The position numbers were made by a program, and so were the translations under genes. This document shows, piece by piece, positions 16,757 through 25,863 of a DNA stretch of 41,361 nt. The notes under the pieces are model-generated. The model worked only from the letters and a program-made list of their open reading frames with translations. It did not search any database and was not told the DNA's origin. Source of the DNA: JBHIFB01 sp046760905 (lineage in GTDB: Bacteria > Gemmatimonadota > CAZMKB01). Numbering within the stretch: the first letter of the stretch is position 1; every line of letters begins with the position of its first letter. The stretch spans positions 1 to 41,361 of the forward strand of contig JBHIFB010000010.1 of NCBI GenBank assembly GCA_046760905.1, in the 5' to 3' direction.

Positions 16757-17125
16757 ATGGAGATCACAATATCCACACGACACTGTGATATATCGGATCA
16801 AACGAAATCTTATATAGACCGTGAAATGAACGGTCTTGAGAGATTCTATAATAGAATTATGGGAGCAGATGTCACACTAATTACGGAGAAACATCGCCAG
16901 ATCGCAGAGATCAAGCTGAAGATAAATCAAGGGACCCTTTATGGGAAAGCGGAATCTTCGGACATGCGAACTTCCTTCGATCAGGCTGTGGAGAAACTCG
17001 TTGTTCAGCTCAAGAAACACAAGGAGAGCAGGAGACAGAGGAAAGGTTCCCGCGACAGGGAGCTCATGTCATCCAGGGGGGAGACTGAGACCGCATATGA
17101 TGAGGAACTGTTCGAAGAGGAATGA
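16757..17125 (+). CDS. hpf: Ribosome hibernation promoting factor, short form
   Basis: Binds the 30S decoding region and silences ribosomes in stationary phase. The beta-alpha-beta-beta-beta-alpha pattern starts ITISTRHCDISDQTKSYIDREM and includes a basic second helix (VEKLVVQLKKHKESRRQRKGS). ATG 16757 is preferred to GTG 16751 because GAGGAGG (16745-16751) lies 5 bases before the ATG and overlaps the GTG. The 122-residue length lacks the long-form dimerisation domain. It sits between rpoN and hprK, the standard neighbourhood. Confidence 0.94.
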   Translation: MEITISTRHCDISDQTKSYIDREMNGLERFYNRIMGADVTLITEKHRQIAEIKLKINQGTLYGKAESSDMRTSFDQAVEKLVVQLKKHKESRRQRKGSRDRELMSSRGETETAYDEELFEEE

Positions 17126-17151
17126 ATTTCAACCCCGGAGGCAGACTGTAG

Positions 17152-18129
17152 TTGAAGCGATTCACAGTAAGGGATCTTCTAAAAGAGAAAGGGCATATCT
17201 ATCACCTTGGTCTTCTCACGGAAGATGAGAAAGGGCTCGAGAGAACCATATATAATTCAGAACTGAACCGGCCTGGCCTGATTTTCGCCGGTTTCACTCA
17301 TAAATTTGCTTACGATCGAATACAGATACTCGGCCAGACGGAGATCGCTTATCTCAGGTCTCTCACAACTGAGGTGCAGAAGAAAGCTATAGAGCAGTTT
17401 TTGAGCTTCGACCTGCCCTGTATTATAATCACACGCGGAAACGAACCCCCGCTCTATCTGATCAAGAGAGCGAACGAACGAGGGATACCGGTACTGAGAA
17501 CGAGTATCAAGACCGCCAGGCTTTCCCACTTCTTATCAGCCTACCTGAACAATCAGTTTGCTCCTCATACCACACTTCATGGAACCCTTGTAGATGTCTA
17601 CGGCGCCGGCCTCCTGTTCCAGGGAAAAAGTGGCATAGGAAAAAGTGAATGCGCCCTGGACCTTGTGGAGAGAGGGCATAGACTCGTCGCAGATGATCTG
17701 GTATACGTTACCAGGTCCGGGAACGAGGTGCTCATCGGCCGTGGAAGCGAACACCTCAGGCATCACATGGAAATCAGAGGCATCGGTATCATCGATGTTT
17801 TCTCTGTTTTTGGCGTGAGGGCCGTGAGGTTGCAGAAGAGGATAGAAGTCATTGTTCAGCTTGAGGAGTGGCGCAACGATATCGCGTATGAAAGGACAGG
17901 GCTCGAAGAGAAACTCGTGACCATCCTCGATGTTCAACTACCCGAGGTGACGATCCCGCTGGTGCCCGGGAAGAACATCACCGTGATATCCGAAGTGATC
18001 GCTATGAACCACCTGCTCAAGCTTTATGGTCATCATCCTGCCAGAGCATTCAATGAGAAACTGATCTCCATGACGGGGAAGGTGGAGCTGGCTGATCAAT
18101 ACCTCGATCTGGAGCAAGATTTCGAATAG
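17152..18129 (+). CDS. hprK: HPr kinase/phosphorylase
   Basis: Phosphorylates HPr on Ser46 with ATP or pyrophosphate and reverses the reaction with phosphate, tuning PTS transport and carbon regulation. The N-terminal domain covers residues 1-130. The kinase domain has His143 in LHGTLVDVYG, the P-loop GKSGIGKS at 158-165, LVERGHRLVADD with the catalytic Asp near 181, and the C-terminal signature LPLVPGKN-like segment near 280. The 325-residue length is typical. The start is TTG 17152, shortly after the hpf stop, with GGAGG a little upstream. The target HPr, with Ser46, is encoded 5 kb downstream in the same run. Confidence 0.96.
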   Translation: MKRFTVRDLLKEKGHIYHLGLLTEDEKGLERTIYNSELNRPGLIFAGFTHKFAYDRIQILGQTEIAYLRSLTTEVQKKAIEQFLSFDLPCIIITRGNEPPLYLIKRANERGIPVLRTSIKTARLSHFLSAYLNNQFAPHTTLHGTLVDVYGAGLLFQGKSGIGKSECALDLVERGHRLVADDLVYVTRSGNEVLIGRGSEHLRHHMEIRGIGIIDVFSVFGVRAVRLQKRIEVIVQLEEWRNDIAYERTGLEEKLVTILDVQLPEVTIPLVPGKNITVISEVIAMNHLLKLYGHHPARAFNEKLISMTGKVELADQYLDLEQDFE

Positions 18130-18152
18130 GAAAACAGAAGGGCCGTACTCCC

Positions 18153-18560
18153 ATGGTAGGGGCTATACTCGTATCCCATGAAAACCTCTCACAAAGTATA
18201 GTAGAAGCCCTGGAGAAGATAACCGGGGAATCAAGGGACATCATTCCAATATCTTCCAAAGGAATTTCACCCCGGCAACTGGAAGAGGAGATAATCTCCG
18301 CTATCGGAGCACTGAAGAACAACGAGGGGATCATCCTTTTTACCGATCTCTACGGCGGGTCCTGTTCGCACATATGCCACAGGGTCCAGAGAGAGAATCC
18401 TGACGTTATCATAATAACCGGGGTAAATCTCCCTCTACTGATCGATTTCGTGTTTCAGAGGAGCAAACCGGCAAGAGAGATAGTTGACAGGCTGGTTCAG
18501 AAGGGAAGAGCGGGGATAAAGCTTCACATCCAGGATGGTGAGGAGGGAGAGACTCGATGA
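18153..18560 (+). CDS. PTS EIIA component, mannose family
   Basis: Cytosolic phosphocarrier that takes phosphate from HPr and passes it to EIIB. The protein starts with a beta strand GAILVSHENL whose His9 is at the phosphorylation position of the mannose-type EIIA fold, followed by a second conserved stretch (EGIILFTDLYGGSCSHICHR near 67-86). Its 135 residues are the usual size. It follows hprK and overlaps the EIIB start by 4 bases (ATGA). In Deltaproteobacteria a lone EIIA of this family in this place is regulatory; here the complete permease follows, which favours a transport role. Confidence 0.9.
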   Translation: MVGAILVSHENLSQSIVEALEKITGESRDIIPISSKGISPRQLEEEIISAIGALKNNEGIILFTDLYGGSCSHICHRVQRENPDVIIITGVNLPLLIDFVFQRSKPAREIVDRLVQKGRAGIKLHIQDGEEGETR

Positions 18561-19054
18561 CCATCATCCTTTTCAGAGTCGATGAAAGGCTCGTACACGG
18601 CCAGGTCACCGCGGGATGGGGGAGGGTGCTCCAGCCTTCCCGTATCGTTATAATCAACGACTCCATAGCCGCAGAGAACTGGGAAAGAGAGCTTATCAGA
18701 CCAGCCGTGCCCGAAGGGGTCGAGTTCGAAGTGTTGACAGTGGGGGAAGCGGTGGACAAGCTCAGGGAGTATGAGGAAAGCAGGGAAAGAGTTTTTGTCC
18801 TTGTCGAGGACCTTGAGACTGTGACGGTGCTTGTCGAGAAAGGGGCCCGAATCCGCTCGATCAACCTCGGCGGGATATACCATGAAGATGGACGGGAAGA
18901 GATACTTCCCTACCTCTACCTTAACCCGGAGGATAAGGAAAGGCTCTTTTGGCTCGGGGAGAACGGAATGGTCATTACAGTGCAGGATGTGCCATCCGCA
19001 CGCCCCGTCGATGTGTTTAAATATATCCGGAAGAAAGAAGAAGGATCCGAGTGA
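18557..19054 (+). CDS. PTS EIIB component, mannose/sorbose family
   Basis: Receives phosphate from EIIA and transfers it to the sugar during passage through EIIC/EIID. The signature FRVDERLVHGQV places the active His at residue 14, exactly as in ManX/SorB-type EIIB. Other family marks are RIVIINDSIA near 33-42 and INLGGIYHE near 97-105. The 165-residue length is normal. The start overlaps the EIIA stop and the end overlaps the GH57 start (GTGA), so EIIA, EIIB and the GH57 protein appear translationally coupled. Confidence 0.93.
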   Translation: MTIILFRVDERLVHGQVTAGWGRVLQPSRIVIINDSIAAENWERELIRPAVPEGVEFEVLTVGEAVDKLREYEESRERVFVLVEDLETVTVLVEKGARIRSINLGGIYHEDGREEILPYLYLNPEDKERLFWLGENGMVITVQDVPSARPVDVFKYIRKKEEGSE

Positions 19055-21210
19055 TAAAGTTAGCGATAGGTATACATAACCACCAGCCGGTTGGCAACTT
19101 CGATGGAGTATTCAAAGAAGCACTCGAGAGGGCTTATCTTCCTTTCCTGGAAACGCTCTCCCGGCACCGCCTCATCAAGGCTTCGATTCATAACAGCGGG
19201 ATCCTATATGAGTGGTTCGAAAGAAACGGGGCCAGGTATACTGATATTCTTGCCGAACTCACAGCAAGCGGCCAGGTCGAGCTTCTCACCGGAGGATTCT
19301 ACGAGCCCATCCTCCCTGCTGTGCCGGAGAGGGACGCTATTGGCCAGATCAGGATGTTGAGTTTGTATCTGGAGGAAAGATTCGGGACCACTGCGGCCGG
19401 TTGTTGGACCGCCGAGAGAGTCTGGGAACCACATCTTCCCCGGCTGCTTAAGAAAGCGGGTATCACTTACACCATCCTCGACGATTACCACTTCCGGGCA
19501 GCAGGGCTTTCTGAGAAGATGATCCGTGGGTATTTCCTGACAGAGGATGAGGGTGAAACAGTCGCGGTCTTCCCGATCTCGAAGGATTTAAGATACCTTA
19601 TCCCTTTCAAACCGGTCGATGAGGTGATCGCCTACCTCAGGAGCTTTAACGAAACTAGCGGCGACTCTGTTATCGTTTTCGCCGATGACGGGGAGAAGTT
19701 CGGGATATGGCCCGGGACCTACAAGTGGGTTGTCGAGGAAGGATGGCTTGAAAGCCTCTTTATGGAACTGGAGAGGAATTCGGGCTGGATAAAGACTGTG
19801 ACTTTCAAGGAGGCTCTGGAGTTGTTTCCTCCATCAGGGATAGTGTATCTGCCTGCGGCATCATACCATGAGATGATGGAATGGGCACTCTTCGATGAAG
19901 CGAGGGTCGCCTTTCACCAGGTGGAAGAAGAGCTCAAGGCCAAGGATCTTTTTGACAAGCTGGCCGACTATGCGTTTCTGCGGGGAGGTCTGTGGCGTAA
20001 CTTCCTCGCCAAGTATCCGGAGGCCAATAATCTTCACAAGAAAATGATGAGGGTGAGCAGAAAAATAGAGTCTGCTTCCAATAAAATAAAAGATGAGGGG
20101 CAGAGATCAAAGCTCAGGCAAGCACAACGAAAACTCTGGGCGGGACAGTGCAATTGCCCATACTGGCACGGTGTATTCGGGGGTTTGTATCTCCCGCACC
20201 TGCGATCCGCCAACTATGGATCCCTCATAGAGGCGGAAAACATCGCAGATGCGCTGATGAAAACGAGCGGGAAGTGCAGGATGGATTTCGATGACTTCGA
20301 TGGGGATGGCAGAGAAGAAGTCATCCTTGAAACAAGAGATCTTAACATTTTCGTTTCTCCCTCGCTTGGCGCCGGTGTGGTGGAACTCGATTACAGGCCC
20401 CTTTGCATGAATCTCATGGATGTGATGAGGAGGAAACTGGAGCCCTATCATGACCTCGCTACCGAAAGCGGTGACGGCAGTTGTGGAGAGAGCGATGGGG
20501 TTTTGAGCATACATGATTTGCCGAGGGAGAAAGCGGTCAGCTCATCCGATGTGGTTATAGATCCACAGAGAAGGCTGTCTTTCATAGACAGATTTCTGCC
20601 CGAAAGGCTCACCCTAGATGAATTCAGTACGAACAAGTTCAATGACCTTGGTGACTTCGCTTACAAGCCTTACAGTGTTACGACAAGAACGGACGGAGAC
20701 AGGCTGTTTCTCTCCTGTGAGAGGGAATCCTATATAAAAGTTTCGGATCAGCGGTTCCCGTTTTTTCTGAGAAAAATGTTCGAGCTTAAAAATGGTACCG
20801 GCAGGCTCAGAGTTCACATCACACTTGAAGAACTCAGCCGGCTGACCCATGCTGTGAACTATGGGATGGAATTTTCAATAGGTGAAATCGCAGGGAACGC
20901 CGAAGACAGATATATGATTTTCAGGCATGGGGGAAGCAGGAAAAAGCTCGGTTCGCCCGGTGAAGTGCCTGGGCTTCAGGAATTTCAGATTACAGATGAG
21001 TGGAAGGGACTCACGATTAAACTTGCGTTCTCATTGCCTGTCACGCTCTGGCACTTCCCTATCGAGACTCTTTCACAGAGTGAGGGGGGGTTCGAGTTCA
21101 TCTATCAGGGTACGACATTCCTTGCCATGATGCCGGTTGGTCCTCAACAGCCAGAGATTCGCTCGATGGAACTTCTACTTCAATTCCGAGGGGGGGAGGC
21201 GCCGGTGTGA
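19051..21210 (+). CDS. GH57 glycoside hydrolase, 4-alpha-glucanotransferase/amylase type
   Basis: Acts on alpha-1,4-glucans, most likely moving glucan segments or trimming malto-oligosaccharides. The N-terminal catalytic barrel starts LAIGIHNHQPVGNF. The nucleophile Glu122 is in WTAERVWEP and the acid/base Asp213 in FADDGEKFG, positions almost identical to Glu123/Asp214 of the Thermococcus litoralis enzyme. The region after residue 400 is a beta-rich C-terminal domain as in that subfamily. The 719 residues are close to the family range (about 650-720). No signal peptide is seen, so it is cytosolic. Its GTG overlaps the EIIB stop and its end overlaps the EIIC start, an unusual insertion in a PTS operon. 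Confidence 0.92.
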   Translation: MIKLAIGIHNHQPVGNFDGVFKEALERAYLPFLETLSRHRLIKASIHNSGILYEWFERNGARYTDILAELTASGQVELLTGGFYEPILPAVPERDAIGQIRMLSLYLEERFGTTAAGCWTAERVWEPHLPRLLKKAGITYTILDDYHFRAAGLSEKMIRGYFLTEDEGETVAVFPISKDLRYLIPFKPVDEVIAYLRSFNETSGDSVIVFADDGEKFGIWPGTYKWVVEEGWLESLFMELERNSGWIKTVTFKEALELFPPSGIVYLPAASYHEMMEWALFDEARVAFHQVEEELKAKDLFDKLADYAFLRGGLWRNFLAKYPEANNLHKKMMRVSRKIESASNKIKDEGQRSKLRQAQRKLWAGQCNCPYWHGVFGGLYLPHLRSANYGSLIEAENIADALMKTSGKCRMDFDDFDGDGREEVILETRDLNIFVSPSLGAGVVELDYRPLCMNLMDVMRRKLEPYHDLATESGDGSCGESDGVLSIHDLPREKAVSSSDVVIDPQRRLSFIDRFLPERLTLDEFSTNKFNDLGDFAYKPYSVTTRTDGDRLFLSCERESYIKVSDQRFPFFLRKMFELKNGTGRLRVHITLEELSRLTHAVNYGMEFSIGEIAGNAEDRYMIFRHGGSRKKLGSPGEVPGLQEFQITDEWKGLTIKLAFSLPVTLWHFPIETLSQSEGGFEFIYQGTTFLAMMPVGPQQPEIRSMELLLQFRGGEAPV

Positions 21211-21902
21211 ACGTCAGCTTACTCTATTATGCCCTGAAGGTGAGTGCAGTCGGCGGTATAGTAGCAGCCGATGAAACCTCTTACGGTCAGTTCATGCTGT
21301 CAAGGCCGATTGCCGCGGGGTTTCTCACGGGGATTGCAACCGGTAATCTGATGCTTGGAACCATTCTGGGGGCCGTCTTCGAGCTCCTTTATATAGACGT
21401 GCTCCCGTTCGGCGGTTCCAGGTTTCCAACTGCCGGCTTTGCAGCAGTTATCTCGGTCTCGATCTGCGGCTATCTCGGACTGTCGAACATCCTGGAGGCC
21501 GGCGGAATCATACCTCTGCTGTTTCTCTATTCGGCCCTCACGGCGAACATTGGCGGGAGGCTCGTGGTGGGAGTGCGCAGGACGAACAGCCGGCTTCTCA
21601 AGACTGCCAGCGGATTGGTTGAAAGCGGTGATTACTCTAAAGCGGGATTGATCCATTGCACCGGAATCCTCGTGTCTTTTCTTCGAGGTTTTGTGACAAT
21701 CCTTGTGGCGTTCTCACTGACTGTACCGTTCAAGGAGCTTTTAGAGACAAGGGTGTTGGGATCCGGCCCAGGATCGATGTACCTTCTCATGCCGTTCGTC
21801 GCCCTCGGTTTGGGCATCGCTTGCAAGATGTATGTGACGAGAAGGCGCATCGTGCATATGTTCCTGGGGGGTTTCATCACCATCCTCATTCTTTACATAT
21901 GA
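21207..21902 (+). CDS. PTS EIIC component, mannose/sorbose family
   Basis: Membrane channel subunit of the mannose-type permease. The 231-residue protein is strongly hydrophobic with about six or seven predicted membrane segments. The early GGIVAADETSYGQFMLSRPI segment and the G-x-x-x-G-T-x-x-G-x-x-F-E-L pattern (LMLGTILGAVFELLYIDVLP) are typical of EIIC of this family. GTG 21207 overlaps the stop of the GH57 gene. The length is slightly below the usual 250-265 residues, but no domain is visibly missing. Its partner EIID follows after 17 bases. Confidence 0.87.
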   Translation: MNVSLLYYALKVSAVGGIVAADETSYGQFMLSRPIAAGFLTGIATGNLMLGTILGAVFELLYIDVLPFGGSRFPTAGFAAVISVSICGYLGLSNILEAGGIIPLLFLYSALTANIGGRLVVGVRRTNSRLLKTASGLVESGDYSKAGLIHCTGILVSFLRGFVTILVAFSLTVPFKELLETRVLGSGPGSMYLLMPFVALGLGIACKMYVTRRRIVHMFLGGFITILILYI

Positions 21903-21919
21903 ATTGAGGTGCGAGGCGA

Positions 21920-22717
21920 ATGTATAAAAGGGAGAGAGGCGAAACAACGGGGAAAGGGCTCCTGGGAAACAAGGAGCTCATATCTGTGCTGGTGAGATCT
22001 TTTACCATCCAGGCATCCTGGAACTATGAGCGCATGCTCGGGCTCGGATTCCTTTTCAGCATTCTCCCGGGCCTGAGAAAGATTAGCCGTGATGATGGCT
22101 CATTGAAATCGAGCGCGAAGAGGCACATCGAGTTCTTCAATTCACATCCCTATATGGCCAGCTACGCTCTGGGGAGCTCTCTAAGGCTCGAAGAGGAGTT
22201 TCTGCGAGGTGGCGATGTGGACGATGAGGCCATCAGGCAGTGGAAAAAGAGACTGTTCACCACTCTCGGTTCTCTCGGCGACAACCTGATCTGGAAAAGC
22301 TGGAGACCCGCCTGCGGCATACTCGGCGTCCTCGTCTCCTATCTCGCAGGCTGGATTGGGCCTCTTCTTTATCTTATTATATATAACACGGTTCATCTGT
22401 ATGTGAGGACAACTGGTCTGTTCCACAGTTACTTCAAGGGGAGAGAATCTTTGCAAGACCTGGAGAAATTCTTCTACCGGCGATTGCCGCGATTATTGGA
22501 GGGTACGATATGTGCCCTGCTCGGTAGCCTGGTGGTAATCCTCCTTGTGGCCACTTCCCTCAGCCCGGCCTCTGGGGGGGATCGCGGTATTTTCCTCGTT
22601 ATGATAGTTGCTTTTTGGGCTCTGATGAAGCATTTTACACCCAGGGCTCTCCTTTATGCTACTTCTGTTTTTCTGATGTTTGGTTTATTTTTCTGGGAGA
22701 TTTTCATTGGCCGCTAA
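21920..22717 (+). CDS. PTS EIID component, mannose family
   Basis: Membrane subunit unique to mannose-type systems. The N-terminal half has the family pattern LVRSFTIQASWNYERMLGLGF, FFNSHPYMASYALG, and LGSLGDNLIWKSWRP (residues about 120-135), then several membrane segments from about 135 to 260 including IIYNTVHLYVRT. The 265-residue length is near normal. Its last codons overlap the HPr start. With EIIA, EIIB and EIIC this completes the permease, so active sugar uptake is expected. Confidence 0.9.
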   Translation: MYKRERGETTGKGLLGNKELISVLVRSFTIQASWNYERMLGLGFLFSILPGLRKISRDDGSLKSSAKRHIEFFNSHPYMASYALGSSLRLEEEFLRGGDVDDEAIRQWKKRLFTTLGSLGDNLIWKSWRPACGILGVLVSYLAGWIGPLLYLIIYNTVHLYVRTTGLFHSYFKGRESLQDLEKFFYRRLPRLLEGTICALLGSLVVILLVATSLSPASGGDRGIFLVMIVAFWALMKHFTPRALLYATSVFLMFGLFFWEIFIGR

Positions 22718-22973
22718 CACTGTTACCGTCAGGAACAAGCTGGGGCTACATGCGCGTCCTGCTGCGCTTTTTGTGCAGCTGGCGAACAGGTTCAAATCTG
22801 ACATATTCATCAACAAGAACGGCGTGGAAGTGAATGGGAAGAGTATCATGAGCGTAATGATGCTTGCGGTAGAGTCGGGATCGGAAATCATCATCCGTGC
22901 GGTGGGGGAAGATGCAGAAGATGCTGTCAATGCTCTTTCAGCGCTGATAGAATCGGGTTTCGACGAGGAGTAG
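22707..22973 (+). CDS. ptsH: Phosphocarrier protein HPr
   Basis: Carries phosphate from EI to EIIA. Counting from TTG 22707, the active His falls at residue 15 (GLHARPAA) and the regulatory Ser at residue 46 (NGKSIM), exactly the canonical numbering. This supports that start over ATG 22680. GGGAG at 22694-22698 is 8 bases upstream of the TTG. The protein has 88 residues, the usual HPr length. The start overlaps the EIID end by 11 bases. Both the EI site and the HprK site are intact, so this HPr can serve transport and regulation. Confidence 0.95.
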   Translation: MAANTVTVRNKLGLHARPAALFVQLANRFKSDIFINKNGVEVNGKSIMSVMMLAVESGSEIIIRAVGEDAEDAVNALSALIESGFDEE

Positions 22974-22979
22974 GAGGAT

Positions 22980-24758
22980 ATGCAGGGTAAGATCCCTACG
23001 AAGGGCGCAGATAGAAGAGAATTCAGGGGAAATCCGGCGTCACCGGGTATTGTGATCGGAGAGGCCTTCGTAATAACCACACCTATGAAGGAAATCCCGC
23101 TGAAGACAATACCTGAGACCGAAATTGCCAGAGAAGTCTCCAGGTTCAGAAAAGCATTGAAAAAGACACGGCAGAACGTCCTGGCGAGCCAGAAGTCCAT
23201 CACGAAGAAGCTCGGCAAGGAGAGTGGACGCATCTTCGATGCCCATCTACTGATTCTCGAAGATGACATCGTGATAGAAGAGACGGTAAAAAGGATCAAG
23301 AATGAGCAGGTGAGTGCTGACTATGCATTCTTCAAAACGGTATCCGACTATCTGTTTACACTGAGGGAAGTCAACGATGATTACCTGAGAGAAAGGGAGG
23401 CCGATATAAGAGATGTGAAGCGCAGGGTTATAACTAATCTCAAGGGAATCGGTGACACTTCAATACCTCAATTGAATAAAAGAGTCATACTAATCGCCCA
23501 TGAGCTCACCCCTTCAATGACCGCCGGTCTCACGAGGAACAAGGTGATAGGAGTTGCTACTGATGTGAGCGGTAGAACTTCACATGCCGTCATATTTGCG
23601 AGGTCCCTTGAAATACCGTCGGTCGTAGGGCTGGGGGATGTAACACAGTATGTTAACACAGGCGACAGAGTCATACTCGATGGAATTGCCGGTGTGGTCA
23701 TCAATAATCCCGGTGAGGAGGAAATTGAGAAATACAAGGAGAAAGTGAGGCAGTTCCGGGAATTCGAGGAAGAGCTCTCGCATATCCAGGACCTTCCTGC
23801 GATGACGGTTGATGGTTATACCGTTCATCTGTCTGCAAATATTGAGATCCCGCTGGAGATTAAATCGGTGATAACTCACGGAGCAAAAGGCGTAGGGTTG
23901 TTCCGGACCGAGTTCTTGTTTCTGGACAGAGAGGATGAACCGGGAGAGGAGGAGCAGTATGAGATTTACAGCGAGGTGCTCAAAAAGCTCGCTCCTTATC
24001 CCGTTGTAATAAGGACGTTCGACCTCGGGGGGGACAAATATATAAATTTCCTGGAGAGCCCGGAGGAGATGAATCCTTACCTCGGCTGGAGAGCCATCCG
24101 GATCTCTCTCGAATGCGAATCCCTTTTCCGGACACAGTTGAGGGCCATTCTCAGGTCATCTGTTCATGGGAACCTCAGGGTGATGTTCCCCATGATATCC
24201 TGCGTCGAAGAGCTCGAGCAGGCGCTCGACATCCTGAAAGATGAGGAGAGAAAACTGCGTGAAGAGGGTGTAGAGGTGGATGAAGGATATGAGACAGGAA
24301 TCATGATTGAGATCCCTGCCGCGGCCATGATCGCTGATATCCTTGCCAAGAAGGTCGACTTCTTCAGTATTGGAACGAACGATCTCATCCAATACGCTAT
24401 GGCGGCTGACAGGGATAATGCCAGGGTGGCACATCTTTACCAGTCATTCCATCCTGGTGTGATCCGTCTCGTTAAAAAAACCATCGATGCGGCTAAAGAG
24501 AACGGAATCTGGGTCGCTACATGCGGGGAGATGGGTGGCAACCCTCTCGGTGCGGTTCTTCTCGTGGGCCTGGGGATCGATGAACTCAGTGTGAGCCCCG
24601 CCATGGCACCTGAGGTTAAAACTATCATACGAGCAATCTCTCTCAAGGATGCACAGGATATCGCTGCGAGTGCACTTAAGGCTCGGACTCAGGATGAGGT
24701 GATGAGAATCCTGACCGGGAGCCTGGGTGATAAGATGAGAGAACTATATATAATGTAA
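22980..24758 (+). CDS. ptsI: Phosphoenolpyruvate-protein phosphotransferase (PTS enzyme I)
   Basis: First enzyme of the PTS; it autophosphorylates with PEP and passes the phosphate to HPr. The N-terminal HPr-binding/phosphohistidine domain has GRTSHAVIFARS with His202. The PEP-binding barrel shows VGLFRTEFLFLDRE, RTFDLGGDK, SIGTNDLIQY and the C-terminal ATCGEMGGNP with the catalytic Cys. The 592 residues match the family, with a slightly extended N-terminus (about 15 residues). It lies 6 bases after ptsH. Only one HPr and one EI are seen, so all EII flux in this operon should pass through them. Confidence 0.97.
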   Translation: MQGKIPTKGADRREFRGNPASPGIVIGEAFVITTPMKEIPLKTIPETEIAREVSRFRKALKKTRQNVLASQKSITKKLGKESGRIFDAHLLILEDDIVIEETVKRIKNEQVSADYAFFKTVSDYLFTLREVNDDYLREREADIRDVKRRVITNLKGIGDTSIPQLNKRVILIAHELTPSMTAGLTRNKVIGVATDVSGRTSHAVIFARSLEIPSVVGLGDVTQYVNTGDRVILDGIAGVVINNPGEEEIEKYKEKVRQFREFEEELSHIQDLPAMTVDGYTVHLSANIEIPLEIKSVITHGAKGVGLFRTEFLFLDREDEPGEEEQYEIYSEVLKKLAPYPVVIRTFDLGGDKYINFLESPEEMNPYLGWRAIRISLECESLFRTQLRAILRSSVHGNLRVMFPMISCVEELEQALDILKDEERKLREEGVEVDEGYETGIMIEIPAAAMIADILAKKVDFFSIGTNDLIQYAMAADRDNARVAHLYQSFHPGVIRLVKKTIDAAKENGIWVATCGEMGGNPLGAVLLVGLGIDELSVSPAMAPEVKTIIRAISLKDAQDIAASALKARTQDEVMRILTGSLGDKMRELYIM

Positions 24759-24778
24759 GCCGCTGAGAGGTTTTGTGG

Positions 24779-25831
24779 ATGAAGGACTTGCTTGGCAAAC
24801 TGCAGAAAGTCGATTCAGAGGGGATGCACGCTAAAATGAGTGCCTTCCCCGCTCAGGTGGAGGAAGCTTCGCAACTCGGCCGCGCTTTCCGATACGGAGC
24901 CTTCGAGCAAATCGATAATGTCGTCGTCTGCGGCATGGGCGGTTCGGCAATAGGTGGCGATCTGGCGAAGGATTACCTCATAGACTCGATCCGCGTTCCG
25001 ATAGAAGTAAACCGTGATTACCATCTCCCGGCGTATGCCGGCAAGAGGAGCCTGGTTCTCGTTTCTAGTTACTCCGGCAACACGGAAGAAACAATCTCAT
25101 CTTTGAGGGATGCCCTCCGGAGAGGTTCTGTCATCAGAGGACTCACAACAGGAGGCGAGATAGAGCGGATCTGCGTTTCTAAGGGAATACCACTTCTAAA
25201 GATTCCTCTGGGCTTTGCGCCGAGGGAAGCCCTTGCTTTCTCCTTCATACCTATACTGTTTTTACTGAGACCGTTCTGCGAGGGTGAGGATCTTGAGGGG
25301 GAGGTGGCTGAGGCGATCATAACTTTAAATGAGCTGTCATCAAAGCTCAGTAATCCTGGCCAAGAAAACGAGGCATACCTCCTGGCGCGGGATCTATACG
25401 GATATTTCCCGGTCATTTATTCTCAATCCAGGCATTTCAGCTCCGTTGTGAGGAGATGGAGGTCACAGCTTGCTGAGAATAGTGAAGTCCTCGCATCCTC
25501 TCACCAGCTGCCCGAGTTAAGCCATAACGAGATAATGGGCTGGGAGCACGATGGGGACCTTCTGTCAAGGTTCCATGTTGTGTTATTGAAAGATCAAGGA
25601 TTTAACAAGCGGGTGCTCATGTCCTGGAAGTACATATTAGAGATAATAAAAGATAAAGCTGGCAAGGTTTCAGAGATAGGGAGCGAAGGGAAAGGTCTAC
25701 TCGCAAGGATGCTCTCCTTGATTTACAAGGGTGATTTTGTTACTTTATATCTTTCATATTTACGCGGTGTTAATCCTACACCCGTTGATAAAATAGAGCT
25801 CCTGAAGCGACGTCTCGCAGGAAGTTTCTAG
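24779..25831 (+). CDS. Bifunctional phosphoglucose/phosphomannose isomerase
   Basis: Interconverts glucose-6-phosphate or mannose-6-phosphate with fructose-6-phosphate. The SIS-type protein shows VVCGMGGSAIGGDL near 47-60, SSYSGNTEET near 95-104, and the C-terminal catalytic SHNEIMGWEH. The 350-residue length fits this archaeal/bacterial family and not the larger classical PGI. ATG 24779 is chosen because GAGAGG lies 8 bases upstream; TTG 24773 would be too close. Its place after EI suggests that it brings imported hexose-6-phosphates into glycolysis and mannose metabolism. Confidence 0.9.
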   Translation: MKDLLGKLQKVDSEGMHAKMSAFPAQVEEASQLGRAFRYGAFEQIDNVVVCGMGGSAIGGDLAKDYLIDSIRVPIEVNRDYHLPAYAGKRSLVLVSSYSGNTEETISSLRDALRRGSVIRGLTTGGEIERICVSKGIPLLKIPLGFAPREALAFSFIPILFLLRPFCEGEDLEGEVAEAIITLNELSSKLSNPGQENEAYLLARDLYGYFPVIYSQSRHFSSVVRRWRSQLAENSEVLASSHQLPELSHNEIMGWEHDGDLLSRFHVVLLKDQGFNKRVLMSWKYILEIIKDKAGKVSEIGSEGKGLLARMLSLIYKGDFVTLYLSYLRGVNPTPVDKIELLKRRLAGSF

Positions 25832-25863
25832 GCCTCACACCCGGTTCAAAGCAAAGGTAGAGT

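Noticed and set aside
21085..21105. GGTTCGAG-type tRNA T-loop look-alike
   Set aside because: It lies within the GH57 coding sequence and no acceptor or anticodon arms can be formed around it.
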